Of a DNA stretch of 64,000 nucleotides, positions 1 to 8,230 are shown piece after piece. The number at the start of each line of letters is the position of its first letter. Within the stretch, counting starts at the first letter, position 1. The notes beneath the pieces were generated by a model that did no database searches, had not been told where the DNA came from, and saw nothing but the letters and a program-made list of their open reading frames with translations. The position numbers were made by a program, and so were the translations under genes. This stretch comes from Acinetobacter sp. NIPH 2699. Its GTDB lineage: Bacteria > Pseudomonadota > Gammaproteobacteria > Pseudomonadales > Moraxellaceae. Where the stretch lies: contig NZ_JAKZGL010000018.1 in the NCBI RefSeq assembly GCF_022549355.1, forward strand, positions 1 through 64,000. Reading direction: 5' to 3'.

Positions 1-108
1 AGCTATAATCTCGTTGAGTGCGCTTAACTCGTTGTTCTCTTTCGTGTTCCATAAAATAAGTCTCTTAATGTGTAAACTTATTTCAGGACAGGACAGTTGC
101 TGTACTCT

Positions 109-138
109 AAAAAGGATGTCGTTAGGCATCCTTTTTTT
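109..138 (+). terminator. Rho-independent terminator of an upstream gene
   Basis: AAAGGATG and CATCCTTT form a stem around an 8-base loop, followed by a run of T. It ends a transcript that starts outside the window. Bases 1-108 hold nothing I recognise. Confidence 0.75.
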
Positions 139-140
139 AT

Positions 141-169
141 TTGACAATTTGTATTGTCACAAATAGTAT
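141..169 (+). promoter_or_regulatory. Sigma-70 promoter for the dienelactone hydrolase gene
   Basis: TTGACA at 141-146, a 17-base spacer and TAGTAT at 164-169 make a near-consensus promoter. Transcription would begin near 176, downstream of a possible TTG start at 141, so the gene should start at the ATG at 201. Confidence 0.7.
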
Positions 170-200
170 GGAAGTAATTTATATAACACAGATAACTGAA

Positions 201-887
201 ATGGAAATAAAAACAATTGCATTACCGACACGTCAAATCGAAGTAGAAGTGTATGCACCAGCACAGACTTCGGAAAAACAACCTGCAATCTTATTACTAC
301 ATGAATTATTTGGCATACTCGATGTATATCGAGAAGATGCTCAAGACTTGGCAGATCGTGGTTATCTGGTTTATGTACCCAACTTATTTAGTGGTGGTGC
401 AGTAAAATACTGTATTCGGGCGATGGTCAGTAAAGCAAGCCGTGTGAATGCTGCGGATAGTGAGGTTAACCAAGAAATTCATGTACTCTTAGATGCGTTA
501 AAAACTGATCCAAGATCAAATGGTCGTTTAGGCATGTTAGGGCAGTGTTTAACCGGTGGCTATGTCATTCAGATGGCGAAACGGGATGATATGCTTGCAC
601 CTGTTGTTTATCACCATTCATTAGGGGTGCAGGGGGCTGGTGTTCCGAAAAAAGAATCTTTAGATGAGATTCGAATTTTGCAAGGGCATTGGTCTACGGT
701 TGATCCATTTTGTCCTGCGGCGAAACGGAATAAATTAATTCAGCAACTCGGCGATCGTGTAGAAGCTTATACTTATAATATGCCGCATGGTTTCCGCAGC
801 GTGAGTCGTGGATTGCCTGATGCCAAAGTGGTGTGGCAGCGTACAGTTGAGTTTTTTGACCGTGAATTAAAACAAAATGTAATATGA
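201..887 (+). CDS. Dienelactone hydrolase family protein
   Basis: This is a 228-residue alpha/beta hydrolase of the dienelactone hydrolase family, which hydrolyses lactones or related esters with a Cys-Asp-His triad. Cys116 in GQCLTGG, Asp168 in TVDP and His196 in MPHGF fit the triad. There is no signal peptide, so it is probably cytoplasmic. An in-frame TTG at 141 would add 20 residues, but it is the -35 box of a strong promoter, so I chose the ATG at 201. No catechol-pathway gene lies next to it, so the substrate is unknown. Confidence 0.85.
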   Translation: MEIKTIALPTRQIEVEVYAPAQTSEKQPAILLLHELFGILDVYREDAQDLADRGYLVYVPNLFSGGAVKYCIRAMVSKASRVNAADSEVNQEIHVLLDALKTDPRSNGRLGMLGQCLTGGYVIQMAKRDDMLAPVVYHHSLGVQGAGVPKKESLDEIRILQGHWSTVDPFCPAAKRNKLIQQLGDRVEAYTYNMPHGFRSVSRGLPDAKVVWQRTVEFFDRELKQNVI

Positions 888-957
888 ATTATTGCATCAA
901 CAGTTTATTATTTATCAGTATTTATCTTTCATATAGAAATAAAAAAGCGAGGGGAAA

Positions 958-1395
958 ATGTCTCATAAATATGAATATGCTGGTTTTTGGATACGCGTAG
1001 GTGCAGCCATTCTGGATACGATCATTATTATTGTTGCTTTGATTCCATTCACCATGATTTTTGGTGGTGGTAGCACAACTGTATCATCAGATGGTCTTTC
1101 TTCATTCCAATTAATGTCAACATTTGATTGGATTTGGCAAATCGTGACAGCAGCTTTTTATATATTTTGCTGGGTTAAATTTGCAGGAACACCAGGAAAA
1201 CGTTTATTGCGTTTAAAGGTGTTGGATGAGAAAACTGGTGAACATGTATCTGTTGGGCAAGGTATTATTCGTTATATCGGTTATTTCCCAGCAACCTTAG
1301 TGTTATTTATTGGTTTAATCTGGGTGGCCTTTGATCCTAAAAAGCAAGGCTGGCATGACAAAATGGCAAAAACAGTCGTTGTCAGAGAGCTGTAG
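958..1395 (+). CDS. RDD family membrane protein
   Basis: This is a 145-residue inner-membrane protein of the RDD family. It has hydrophobic helices near residues 13-36, 57-80 and 105-126. The family signature appears as an early Arg with AxxxD (RVGAAILD), and the C-terminal GWHDKMAKTVVV is typical of RDD proteins. A purine-rich ribosome site (GCGAGGGG) precedes the ATG. The family's function is poorly defined; membrane transport is sometimes suggested. It lies alone between two terminators. Confidence 0.8.
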   Translation: MSHKYEYAGFWIRVGAAILDTIIIIVALIPFTMIFGGGSTTVSSDGLSSFQLMSTFDWIWQIVTAAFYIFCWVKFAGTPGKRLLRLKVLDEKTGEHVSVGQGIIRYIGYFPATLVLFIGLIWVAFDPKKQGWHDKMAKTVVVREL

Positions 1396-1426
1396 TTTTG
1401 ATTGTATTCCGATGAAAGTGAAGAAG

Positions 1427-1453
1427 AGTCATCATTTATGGTGGCTTTTTTTA
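1427..1453 (+). terminator. Terminator of the RDD gene
   Basis: AGTCATCA and TGGTGGCT pair as RNA, using two G-U pairs, around a TTTA loop and are followed by seven T. Confidence 0.65.
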
Positions 1454-1563
1454 TTTTAGTACACTGAAAATAAATGAAACAGGAAGCATTGTCTCATAAA
1501 TGATATATAAGTCTTTTATTGTTTCACATAGAATAAAATCGAATAAATAACAATGAGAACAGT

Positions 1564-3396
1564 ATGAGTTCAGAGGCTGATTCAATAAGTTTAATTGCTC
1601 CAGTGGTTTTGTTGGCTGCGGCAGTGATTGCTGTGCCTATTTTTAAGCGAATTGGACTAGGTTCAGTATTAGGTTATCTAATTGCTGGCCTGATCATTGG
1701 GCCATTTGGTTTTGCATTTTTTCATGAATCGACATCCATCTTGCATATTGCTGAATTGGGCATTGTGATGTACCTATTCGTGATTGGTCTAGAAATGCAA
1801 CCCTCACATTTATGGAGTCTTAGACGAGAAATCTTTGGTTTAGGTACCTTACAGATTGTAGTCAGTGCCTTAGCATTAACAGGTGTAGGCATTCTATTTG
1901 GATTTACATGGCAAGTTGCTTTTATTGCCGCAGCAGGTTTTGTGCTGACCTCAACCGCCATTGTGATGCAACTCCTTGGTGAGCGTGGTGACATTGCTCA
2001 ACCACGAGGACAGAAGGTAGTTTCAATATTATTATTTGAAGACCTGCTTATCGTTCCATTATTGGCCGTCATTGCATTTATGGCACCCAATCATGTGGTG
2101 GAAACGACTTCAGCACGTATGGAAACCATTGGTATAGGTCTGATTGCGATAGCGGGTCTTATCGCAGCAGGGTATTGGTTGCTCAATCCGTTATTTAGAT
2201 TATTGGCAGCGGCTAAAGCACGCGAAGTCATGACTGCCGCAGCACTTTTGGTGGTATTGGGTGCGGCATTGTTGATGCAAGTCAGTGGCTTATCGATGGC
2301 GATGGGTGCTTTTCTAGCAGGTGTACTGTTATCAGAGTCGACTTTTCGACATCAAATTGAGGCGGATATTGAGCCGTTTCGTGGGTTGTTACTGGGGCTC
2401 TTTTTCCTCGGTGTTGGGATGTCGCTAGATTTATCCGTAGTCGCACAGAATTGGCAGCTCATTATTAGTGGCGTTTTAGCCATGATGTTTGTCAAAGCAT
2501 TGATGATTTATATTGTCGCTCGTGTCACTAAAAGTTCTCATACGGATGCTTTGGATCGTGCCTTACTCATGGCACAAGGGGGGGAGTTTGCATTTGTACT
2601 CTTTGCTGCCGCAGTCAGTGCTCAAGTAATTGATAATACAATCAAGTCAAATCTTACCGCAATCGTGGTACTTTCAATGGTACTCACACCTCTTTTTGGT
2701 ATTATTTTTAAGCGATTTACAGAGGAAAAAGATACGATTTCTCTAGAAAACGTCAATATTGCGGAAGGTCTAAGTGGTCGTGTTTTAATGATTGGATTTG
2801 GCCGTTTTGGCCAGGTAGCCAGTCAATTATTATTGGCCAGAGGTGTTGATGTCACCATTATTGATAATGACATTGACATGATTCAAAACGCAGAGAAATT
2901 TGGTTTCAAAATCTATTATGGTGATGGCGCACGGTTAGATATTTTACATGCTTCTGGGGCTGAAAATGCCCAAGCCATCGTGGTTTGTGTCGATAATAAG
3001 GCAACAACCAATAAAATCGTCGAATTGGTAGGACATGAATTTCCACTGTCGAAACTACTGGTGAGATCTTATGACCGCGAACACTCGCTTTATTTGGTTA
3101 AGCACAAAGTCGATCACATCGTACGTGAAACCTTTGAATCGGCTATCAAGTTTGGCGGCGTGATTTTAAAAGAGTTAGGTGTCGATCAGGATGAAGTTAA
3201 ACGGATTACTGATGAAATTCGTGATCGTGATGATGAGCGTTTTGAAACTGAAATTGCTGCGGATGATGTTTATGCGGGTGTCGGTTTACAGTACACGCAT
3301 ACACATCCACGACCTACAGAACCGCTGATTCGACCTAAGCAGGCTGGACGAATTTTAAATGATAACGAAGCACTAAAGGATTTAGAGGATAAATAG
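1564..3396 (+). CDS. CPA2 monovalent cation:proton antiporter with RCK domain (KefB/KefC/YbaL-like)
   Basis: This 610-residue inner-membrane protein belongs to the CPA2 family, which exchanges K+ or Na+ for protons. Residues 1 to about 385 are a run of hydrophobic helices with the family sequences FVIGLEM and FEDLLIVP. Residues about 405-520 form a cytoplasmic TrkA-N (RCK) nucleotide-binding domain that opens with GFGRFGQ. A charged tail follows. The domain order matches the glutathione-gated K+ efflux proteins KefB/KefC and YbaL, but no KefF/KefG partner lies beside it, so gating by glutathione adducts is not shown. It is probably a single-gene transcript. Confidence 0.88.
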   Translation: MSSEADSISLIAPVVLLAAAVIAVPIFKRIGLGSVLGYLIAGLIIGPFGFAFFHESTSILHIAELGIVMYLFVIGLEMQPSHLWSLRREIFGLGTLQIVVSALALTGVGILFGFTWQVAFIAAAGFVLTSTAIVMQLLGERGDIAQPRGQKVVSILLFEDLLIVPLLAVIAFMAPNHVVETTSARMETIGIGLIAIAGLIAAGYWLLNPLFRLLAAAKAREVMTAAALLVVLGAALLMQVSGLSMAMGAFLAGVLLSESTFRHQIEADIEPFRGLLLGLFFLGVGMSLDLSVVAQNWQLIISGVLAMMFVKALMIYIVARVTKSSHTDALDRALLMAQGGEFAFVLFAAAVSAQVIDNTIKSNLTAIVVLSMVLTPLFGIIFKRFTEEKDTISLENVNIAEGLSGRVLMIGFGRFGQVASQLLLARGVDVTIIDNDIDMIQNAEKFGFKIYYGDGARLDILHASGAENAQAIVVCVDNKATTNKIVELVGHEFPLSKLLVRSYDREHSLYLVKHKVDHIVRETFESAIKFGGVILKELGVDQDEVKRITDEIRDRDDERFETEIAADDVYAGVGLQYTHTHPRPTEPLIRPKQAGRILNDNEALKDLEDK

Positions 3397-3422
3397 AGTT
3401 CAGTGCTTTTTGAAATGTAGTG

Positions 3423-3455
3423 AATAAGCCTTAGTTTGACTAAGGCTTATTTTTA
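3423..3455. terminator. Shared convergent terminator
   Basis: A 12-base perfect stem (AATAAGCCTTAG with its complement, loop TTTGA) has T-runs in both orientations. It serves the antiporter gene on the plus strand and benE on the minus strand. The benE stop codon lies inside the stem. Confidence 0.85.
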
Positions 3456-4621
3456 AATCTAAATAATATTAAGACAACAATACCCAGAATAAGCCCCCAA
3501 AATGCAGAGCCTATTCCCCAAAACTGCACACCAGAAGCACTACATAAAAAGGTCAATAGGGCAGCTTCGCGTTCCTCAACATTTGAAAAAGCGACCGCAA
3601 TGTTATGGCTAATGGTCGCAAATAATGCAATACCCGCAAGTGCCACAATAAAGATTTGTGGAAATGACATGAGTAGACTGACTAAGGTCGCCGCGAAAAG
3701 CCCCATGAAAATATAGAATAAACCACAACTGATCCCTGCAATATAGCGTTTGCTTGGATCAGGATGAACTTGATCGTCTAAACTTACGGCTGCACTAATC
3801 GCTGCCAAATTTACCGAAAAACAGCCAAAAGGTGCAAAAATAGTATGTGCAACACCAGTCCAACCAACCAGTTGATTGACATGAGGTTGATAGCCATAAC
3901 TTTTGATCATCGCAATACCAGGTAAGTTTTGTGAGGTCATATTAATCACAAATAAAGGTAGAGCTAAACCCAGTAAAGCAGACCATGAAAATGCAGGTTG
4001 CATCCATACGGGCTGAGTTAAAGACCATGTAATGGGCTGGAGTTGAAAATCAATAAACAGCGGACAAATCGCAGCACCTAAAATCACAGTCAATACGATG
4101 CTATAGCGTGGAAATAGGCGCTTGGAGACAAGGTAAATCACCAACATGCTTAAGATAAAGCCGAGATGGCTTTCTAGACCACTAAAGATTTGAATCCCGA
4201 ATTTGAGTAGAATTCCTGCCAGCATGGCACAGGTGAGACTGGCTGGAATATGCGCCAATAGCCTTTGAAAAACCCCTGAAAATCCAACGATTGCAATCGC
4301 AATACCACAGATGACAAATGCGCCAATGGCCTGATAAAGATCATAATGCCCAGTAGAAGCAATAATCAGTGCGATACCCGGGGTCGACCATGCCGTTGCT
4401 ACAGGATATTTATATTTCCATGAGAGGATTAAGCCTGATAAGCCGATTGCTAGCCCGAGTGCCCAAAACCATGAGCTGATTTGTGCTGTGTTCGCACCTA
4501 AAGATTGGGCACCTTGAATGACCAGAACAGCCGAAACACTAATACCAATCAAAAAGGTAATAAAACCAGCAAATACTGCGGGGATTGAAAAATCTTGAAT
4601 GAGGCGTTGCATTATATGCAT
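3440..4621 (-). CDS. benE: BenE family benzoate/H+ symporter
   Basis: This 393-residue polytopic inner-membrane protein belongs to the BenE family, which imports benzoate with protons. Hydrophobic helices run along the whole length, and the N-terminal block with KYPVATAWSTPG and the ASTGHYD segment match the family. It stands alone and is not in a ben catabolic cluster, so the real substrate may be another carboxylate. The start at 4621 gives MHIMQR; a second ATG at 4612 is equally possible because neither has a clear ribosome site. The stop lies in a shared terminator stem. Confidence 0.85.
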   Translation of the reverse strand: MHIMQRLIQDFSIPAVFAGFITFLIGISVSAVLVIQGAQSLGANTAQISSWFWALGLAIGLSGLILSWKYKYPVATAWSTPGIALIIASTGHYDLYQAIGAFVICGIAIAIVGFSGVFQRLLAHIPASLTCAMLAGILLKFGIQIFSGLESHLGFILSMLVIYLVSKRLFPRYSIVLTVILGAAICPLFIDFQLQPITWSLTQPVWMQPAFSWSALLGLALPLFVINMTSQNLPGIAMIKSYGYQPHVNQLVGWTGVAHTIFAPFGCFSVNLAAISAAVSLDDQVHPDPSKRYIAGISCGLFYIFMGLFAATLVSLLMSFPQIFIVALAGIALFATISHNIAVAFSNVEEREAALLTFLCSASGVQFWGIGSAFWGLILGIVVLILFRFKNKP

Positions 4622-4721
4622 CTATACGTGATTAAAATTTGTTGAAAAGTATATCGTTAATATGCCTTGAATCGTAGTTCTAAGATGATTGAATAAATTG
4701 ATTAGTCGATCAAAATTTTTA

Positions 4722-5372
4722 TTAAGATAGAGTTGAAGTCGCCAGTCTTAAGCCAAAACCAAAGAACAGAATCCCAACAAGGCAAATGCCACTCGCTGCA
4801 AGTTTATAATTGTGTTTGAAAAAACCAGCCAATTTTATACCTGAAAAAATCAAAGCAGTTAAATAGCTGAAGCTCACGATTTGTAAAATGATCGCTAAAA
4901 GCAAGAAACTTAATGCTGGATAAGCATAACTTGGTTCAACAAATTGTACGAAGAATGAGAGGAAAAATAAAATTGCTTTTGGATTTAACAAACTGATACT
5001 GAGCGCAGTACGATAAGGGTGAACCTTATCTAATTGTGGTAAATCAGCCATTTCTGCACGACGGGGTGGTCGATTCCAAGTCTGATAAGCGCCTTGCAGT
5101 AGCTTAAAGCCTAAATAAGCGAGGTAGCAGGCACCAGTTAATTTTAGAATGACAAACAGAATCGGAAAGGCTTTGAGTAATGAGGCTGCACCTAATACGG
5201 TACAAATAATTAAAATAAAATCACCTGTAAAAACGCCACCTGCCGCGGCATATCCTGTACGGACACCGTAGCGTGAAGCCACTGACATGACATAGATCGA
5301 GTTAGGGCCAGGTAATAATATGATTAAGATTGTACCAATAATATAAGTGGGTAAATCTATGATACCGAACAC
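4722..5372 (-). CDS. leuE: LysE/RhtB family amino acid exporter, LeuE-like
   Basis: This 216-residue inner-membrane exporter belongs to the LysE/RhtB superfamily. It has about six helices, and the N-terminal LPGPNSIYVMSVA and the AAGGVFTGD segment closely resemble the E. coli leucine exporter LeuE (212 residues). It likely exports leucine or related amino acids. The start is GTG; an ATG ten bases upstream is out of frame. It ends about 100 bases from benE with no clear terminator. Substrate specificity is inferred from resemblance only. Confidence 0.8.
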   Translation of the reverse strand: MFGIIDLPTYIIGTILIILLPGPNSIYVMSVASRYGVRTGYAAAGGVFTGDFILIICTVLGAASLLKAFPILFVILKLTGACYLAYLGFKLLQGAYQTWNRPPRRAEMADLPQLDKVHPYRTALSISLLNPKAILFFLSFFVQFVEPSYAYPALSFLLLAIILQIVSFSYLTALIFSGIKLAGFFKHNYKLAASGICLVGILFFGFGLRLATSTLS

Positions 5373-5383
5373 GATAAACTCAT

Positions 5384-5428
5384 TAAAAAAACCGATTTTC
5401 GCTAATATAACAAAAATCGGTTTTTTTA
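5384..5428 (-). terminator. Terminator of tal
   Basis: AAAAAAACCGATTTT and AAAATCGGTTTTTTT form a stem just after the transaldolase stop on the minus strand. The element is symmetrical and could work in both directions. Confidence 0.8.
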
Positions 5429-5445
5429 GGTGAAAAATAGATTAA

Positions 5446-6435
5446 TTATGGGGTGATTTCAGCGTCGATACCAAAAGATTGACGCAGTAACAAACTCAAT
5501 TGATTTCGCGCTTTAATAAAGCCATCAATACCACCTTGGAGGAGTTGAAATGCCATTAAATCGTGTTCGAGTTCGGCTTTAAAACTTTCTTTGGTTTGAG
5601 CTGAACGTTCGATTGTTTCAGCTTGTTGAGCTGAAGTCGTTGATAATTGAGCTTCAACAAGCTGTTGATCTTGTTCTAATTGATTTAATAAATTCGGAGC
5701 AATGGTCAACAAATCACAACCTGCCAAACCAAGTACTTGGGCTGTACTGCGGAAACTCGCCCCCATGACTTGAGTTGAGATATCTTGTTGTTTGTAGTAA
5801 TTATAAATTTTCTTAACTGATAAGACACCCGGATCTTTTTCAATGGGGTAGTGTTCAACAGCTTCGGCTTTTTTATACCAATCTAAGATTCGCCCAACGA
5901 AAGGTGAGATTAGGGTCACTTTTGCATCTGCACAGGCTTGTGCTTGATGTAAACCAAACAATAACGTGAGGTTACATGGAATCCCTTCAGCTTCTAAAAC
6001 CTTAGCTGCTTGAATCCCTTCCCACGTAGACGCAATTTTAATCAAGATGCGTGATTGTTGAATACCATAATCTTGATAGAGTTTGGACAGTTCACGTGCT
6101 TTGGCAATCGTTGCTTCCGTATCATAAGAAAGCAAGGCATCAACTTCAGTCGAAACACGACCATCAATCAGTTTTAAAATTTCAACGCCAAATTTGACTG
6201 TTAAGATATCAATGGTACGTTCAACTAACTCATCACCTTGATAACCCTCTTGTTTTGCTTGTGCATAAGCATCTTCAATCAGTTGTCTACTGTCAGGTTG
6301 TTCAGCTGCTGCTGTAATCAGTGATGGATTTGTTGTTGCATCTAATGGGCGAAATTTTTCAATTGCTTCTAGATCACTACTATCTGCGACAACAGTCGTT
6401 AAATTCTTTAATTGGTTTAATGCGGTTTGAGTCAT
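5446..6435 (-). CDS. tal: Transaldolase
   Basis: This 329-residue enzyme of the TalB type moves a dihydroxyacetone unit between sedoheptulose-7-phosphate and glyceraldehyde-3-phosphate in the non-oxidative pentose phosphate pathway. The Schiff-base lysine is Lys133 in LIKIASTWEG, one off the E. coli TalB position. DATTNPSL near residue 32 is the other conserved block. Length is usual, apart from a tail about 12 residues longer than the E. coli protein. It is cytoplasmic, and the gene is monocistronic with its own terminator. Confidence 0.95.
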   Translation of the reverse strand: MTQTALNQLKNLTTVVADSSDLEAIEKFRPLDATTNPSLITAAAEQPDSRQLIEDAYAQAKQEGYQGDELVERTIDILTVKFGVEILKLIDGRVSTEVDALLSYDTEATIAKARELSKLYQDYGIQQSRILIKIASTWEGIQAAKVLEAEGIPCNLTLLFGLHQAQACADAKVTLISPFVGRILDWYKKAEAVEHYPIEKDPGVLSVKKIYNYYKQQDISTQVMGASFRSTAQVLGLAGCDLLTIAPNLLNQLEQDQQLVEAQLSTTSAQQAETIERSAQTKESFKAELEHDLMAFQLLQGGIDGFIKARNQLSLLLRQSFGIDAEITP

Positions 6436-6549
6436 TGATATAACGTTCTTTCTTAAACAATATTATGGGTGACTTCATTTATAACACAATCTACAGGAAA
6501 GCAAAGCATCGCTTTTTTTAGAGAAATGTTTAGAATTTATTGAAGCTTC

Positions 6550-7440
6550 CTATTTCATTTGTTGACGTTGATTTCGAATGTACTCAATCAGAAAACGTGC
6601 GGCAGCGCCTAATTCGCTTTCACGACTCCAGACAAGATCAACGTAATATTCAAATTTTGGGCTAAAATCATATAAGTTTAAGATTTTTAGCTTCTTCTTT
6701 AATTCTGGGTTTTCGTTGAACATTTCTAAGGGAAGAACGCCCCAACCAAGATTCCGGACGATCATCATACAAGCTGAATGATGGTTATCAGTACGCCAAT
6801 AATCTTTGGAAAAGAGGAGTTCTGGCTTGATGTTTTTGTCACGACTCGCAACAACGATTTGGCGTGTTTGCACCATTTGTTCGAACGACACTTTTTCAAG
6901 TTGAGCTAAAGGATGACTTTCAGCAATCACAGGCACCAAAGCTTCTCTTTTTAATTCAACAAACTGTTCACGACTATCCAAATGTTCTCGTTCAAACATC
7001 AAGGCCAATTGTGCAGATTGGTCGAGTAACATTTGCAGTGCATCTTCTTGAGGTGCGGAAACGATATTAATCGCAAGGCTAGGGAACTGCTGCTCAAGCA
7101 GGGTAATATAATCCGTCCAATTGGTATGTAATAGTTCTGAGACCACGACGATATTTAAAGTGGATTCTAGTCCTGTACTTAAGGCAAAGGCATGCTGTTT
7201 CCATTGATTCATTTCAATTAAAAGCTGTTGTGTTTTTTCGTAGAGGACGATTGCTTCTGCTGTTGGAGTTGGCTCACGTCCAATACGATCAAATAGGTTA
7301 AGGTCGAGGTCTATTTCCAAATTCGCAATCGACATGCTTACTGCAGAAGGCACTTTGCCTAACTTACGGGCAGCGGCGGAAAATGAACCTGTTTCGATCA
7401 CGGTTTGAAACATGTGTAGTTGTTCTTGATTTATATTCAT
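6550..7440 (-). CDS. aceR: LysR-family regulator AceR
   Basis: This is a 296-residue LysR-type regulator. An N-terminal winged helix-turn-helix (about residues 1-60, with GSFSAAARKLG and PSAVS) is followed by a ligand-binding domain. It is divergent from the aceI pump gene with 105 bases between them. In A. baumannii the regulator at this place, AceR, binds chlorhexidine and activates aceI. The name here rests on family, divergent arrangement and the identity of the neighbour. Confidence 0.85.
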   Translation of the reverse strand: MNINQEQLHMFQTVIETGSFSAAARKLGKVPSAVSMSIANLEIDLDLNLFDRIGREPTPTAEAIVLYEKTQQLLIEMNQWKQHAFALSTGLESTLNIVVVSELLHTNWTDYITLLEQQFPSLAINIVSAPQEDALQMLLDQSAQLALMFEREHLDSREQFVELKREALVPVIAESHPLAQLEKVSFEQMVQTRQIVVASRDKNIKPELLFSKDYWRTDNHHSACMMIVRNLGWGVLPLEMFNENPELKKKLKILNLYDFSPKFEYYVDLVWSRESELGAAARFLIEYIRNQRQQMK

Positions 7441-7480
7441 TTGTCAAAGCTGCTCATCTATCAAAAAAACTGAAAGAACC

Positions 7481-7495
7481 TGATTGGATCAATCA
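7481..7495. promoter_or_regulatory. Candidate AceR operator
   Basis: TGATTG-GAT-CAATCA is a perfect 6-base inverted repeat in the aceR/aceI intergenic region. It lies just upstream of a TATAAA element at 7500-7505 that could be the aceI -10 box. LysR activators commonly bind such a site. Binding is inferred. Confidence 0.5.
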
Positions 7496-7545
7496 ACATT
7501 ATAAAAATAAAATGACTCATATCCAAACAATAGAGTGTTTTAAAA

Positions 7546-7974
7546 ATGTTGATTTCCAAAAGAAGACTCATTCATGCGATTGTCTATGAAGTGATTTTAT
7601 TGGTCATCATCGCAATTGCGTTAAGTTTTATTTTTAGCATGCCGTTAGAAGTCACGGGTGTTTTAGGTACGATTATGGCCGTGATTTCCGTGATTTGGAA
7701 TATGATTTTTAACCATTATTTTGAGAAGGTGGAATATAAACACCAGTGGGAAAGAACCATTCCAGTACGTATTTTACATGCGATTGGCTTTGAGGGCGGT
7801 TTGATGCTCGCAACCATTCCAATTATTGCTTATATGATGCATATGAGTTTCATTGATGCATTAATTTTAGATTTTGGTTTAACCATGTGTATCTTGGTTT
7901 ATACCTTTATCTTCCAGTGGTGTTATGACTCAGTAGAAGGTCGTTTCTTCCCAAATGCAAAGTTAGTATCGTAA
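7546..7974 (+). CDS. aceI: PACE family biocide efflux pump AceI
   Basis: This is a 142-residue inner-membrane pump of the proteobacterial antimicrobial compound efflux (PACE) family. AceI of A. baumannii exports chlorhexidine using the proton gradient. Four helices make two tandem BTP domains. The N-terminal MLISKRR, the essential Glu15 in the first helix, RILHAIGFEGG, and the C-terminal FQWCYD motif are all present. The sequence is clearly diverged from what I recall of A. baumannii AceI. Its regulator gene aceR is divergent, and a terminator follows. Confidence 0.92.
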   Translation: MLISKRRLIHAIVYEVILLVIIAIALSFIFSMPLEVTGVLGTIMAVISVIWNMIFNHYFEKVEYKHQWERTIPVRILHAIGFEGGLMLATIPIIAYMMHMSFIDALILDFGLTMCILVYTFIFQWCYDSVEGRFFPNAKLVS

Positions 7975-7984
7975 TTTGATTGAT

Positions 7985-8022
7985 AAAGCATTCTTTGGAC
8001 TGGGTCTAAAGAATGCTTTTTT
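7985..8022 (+). terminator. Terminator of aceI
   Basis: AAAGCATTCTTT and AAAGAATGCTTT form a 12-base stem with an 11-base loop, followed by a T-run. Confidence 0.85.
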
Positions 8023-8040
8023 GTATCTAAATAAAAGACA

Positions 8041-8144
8041 TTTATAAGATTAATTCAATATCATCATGGTCGATGGCCAAGCGTTTGGCCTTCTTTGCAA
8101 AAGTTATTCTCGATTAGAAAATTATGCAAAGCTTATCTTATAAA
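8041..8144 (+). other. Nested inverted-repeat element, possible structured RNA leader
   Basis: A 10-base perfect inverted repeat, TTTATAAGAT (8041-8050) and ATCTTATAAA (8135-8144), encloses two further hairpins. One is GGCCAA-GCGT-TTGGCC (8075-8090). The other is CTTTGCA (8093-8099) with TGCAAAG (8125-8131), whose interior holds TTCT/AGAA. Folded as RNA this is a three-way junction 87 bases before the amino acid transporter operon. I see no clear promoter ahead of it and no match to a riboswitch class I know. A miniature mobile element remnant is the alternative, but I see no flanking target duplication. Confidence 0.45.
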
Positions 8145-8230
8145 AATATTTTTATTTATCACATGAAAAAGTTAATTTATTTGGAATGTGAATACACATC
8201 ACAACATTGAATGTAATAACGTTTTAATTT

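Noticed and set aside
8041..8144. Insertion sequence or MITE
   Set aside because: The ends are inverted, but I found no target duplication, no transposase and no second copy in the window; kept only as an alternative.
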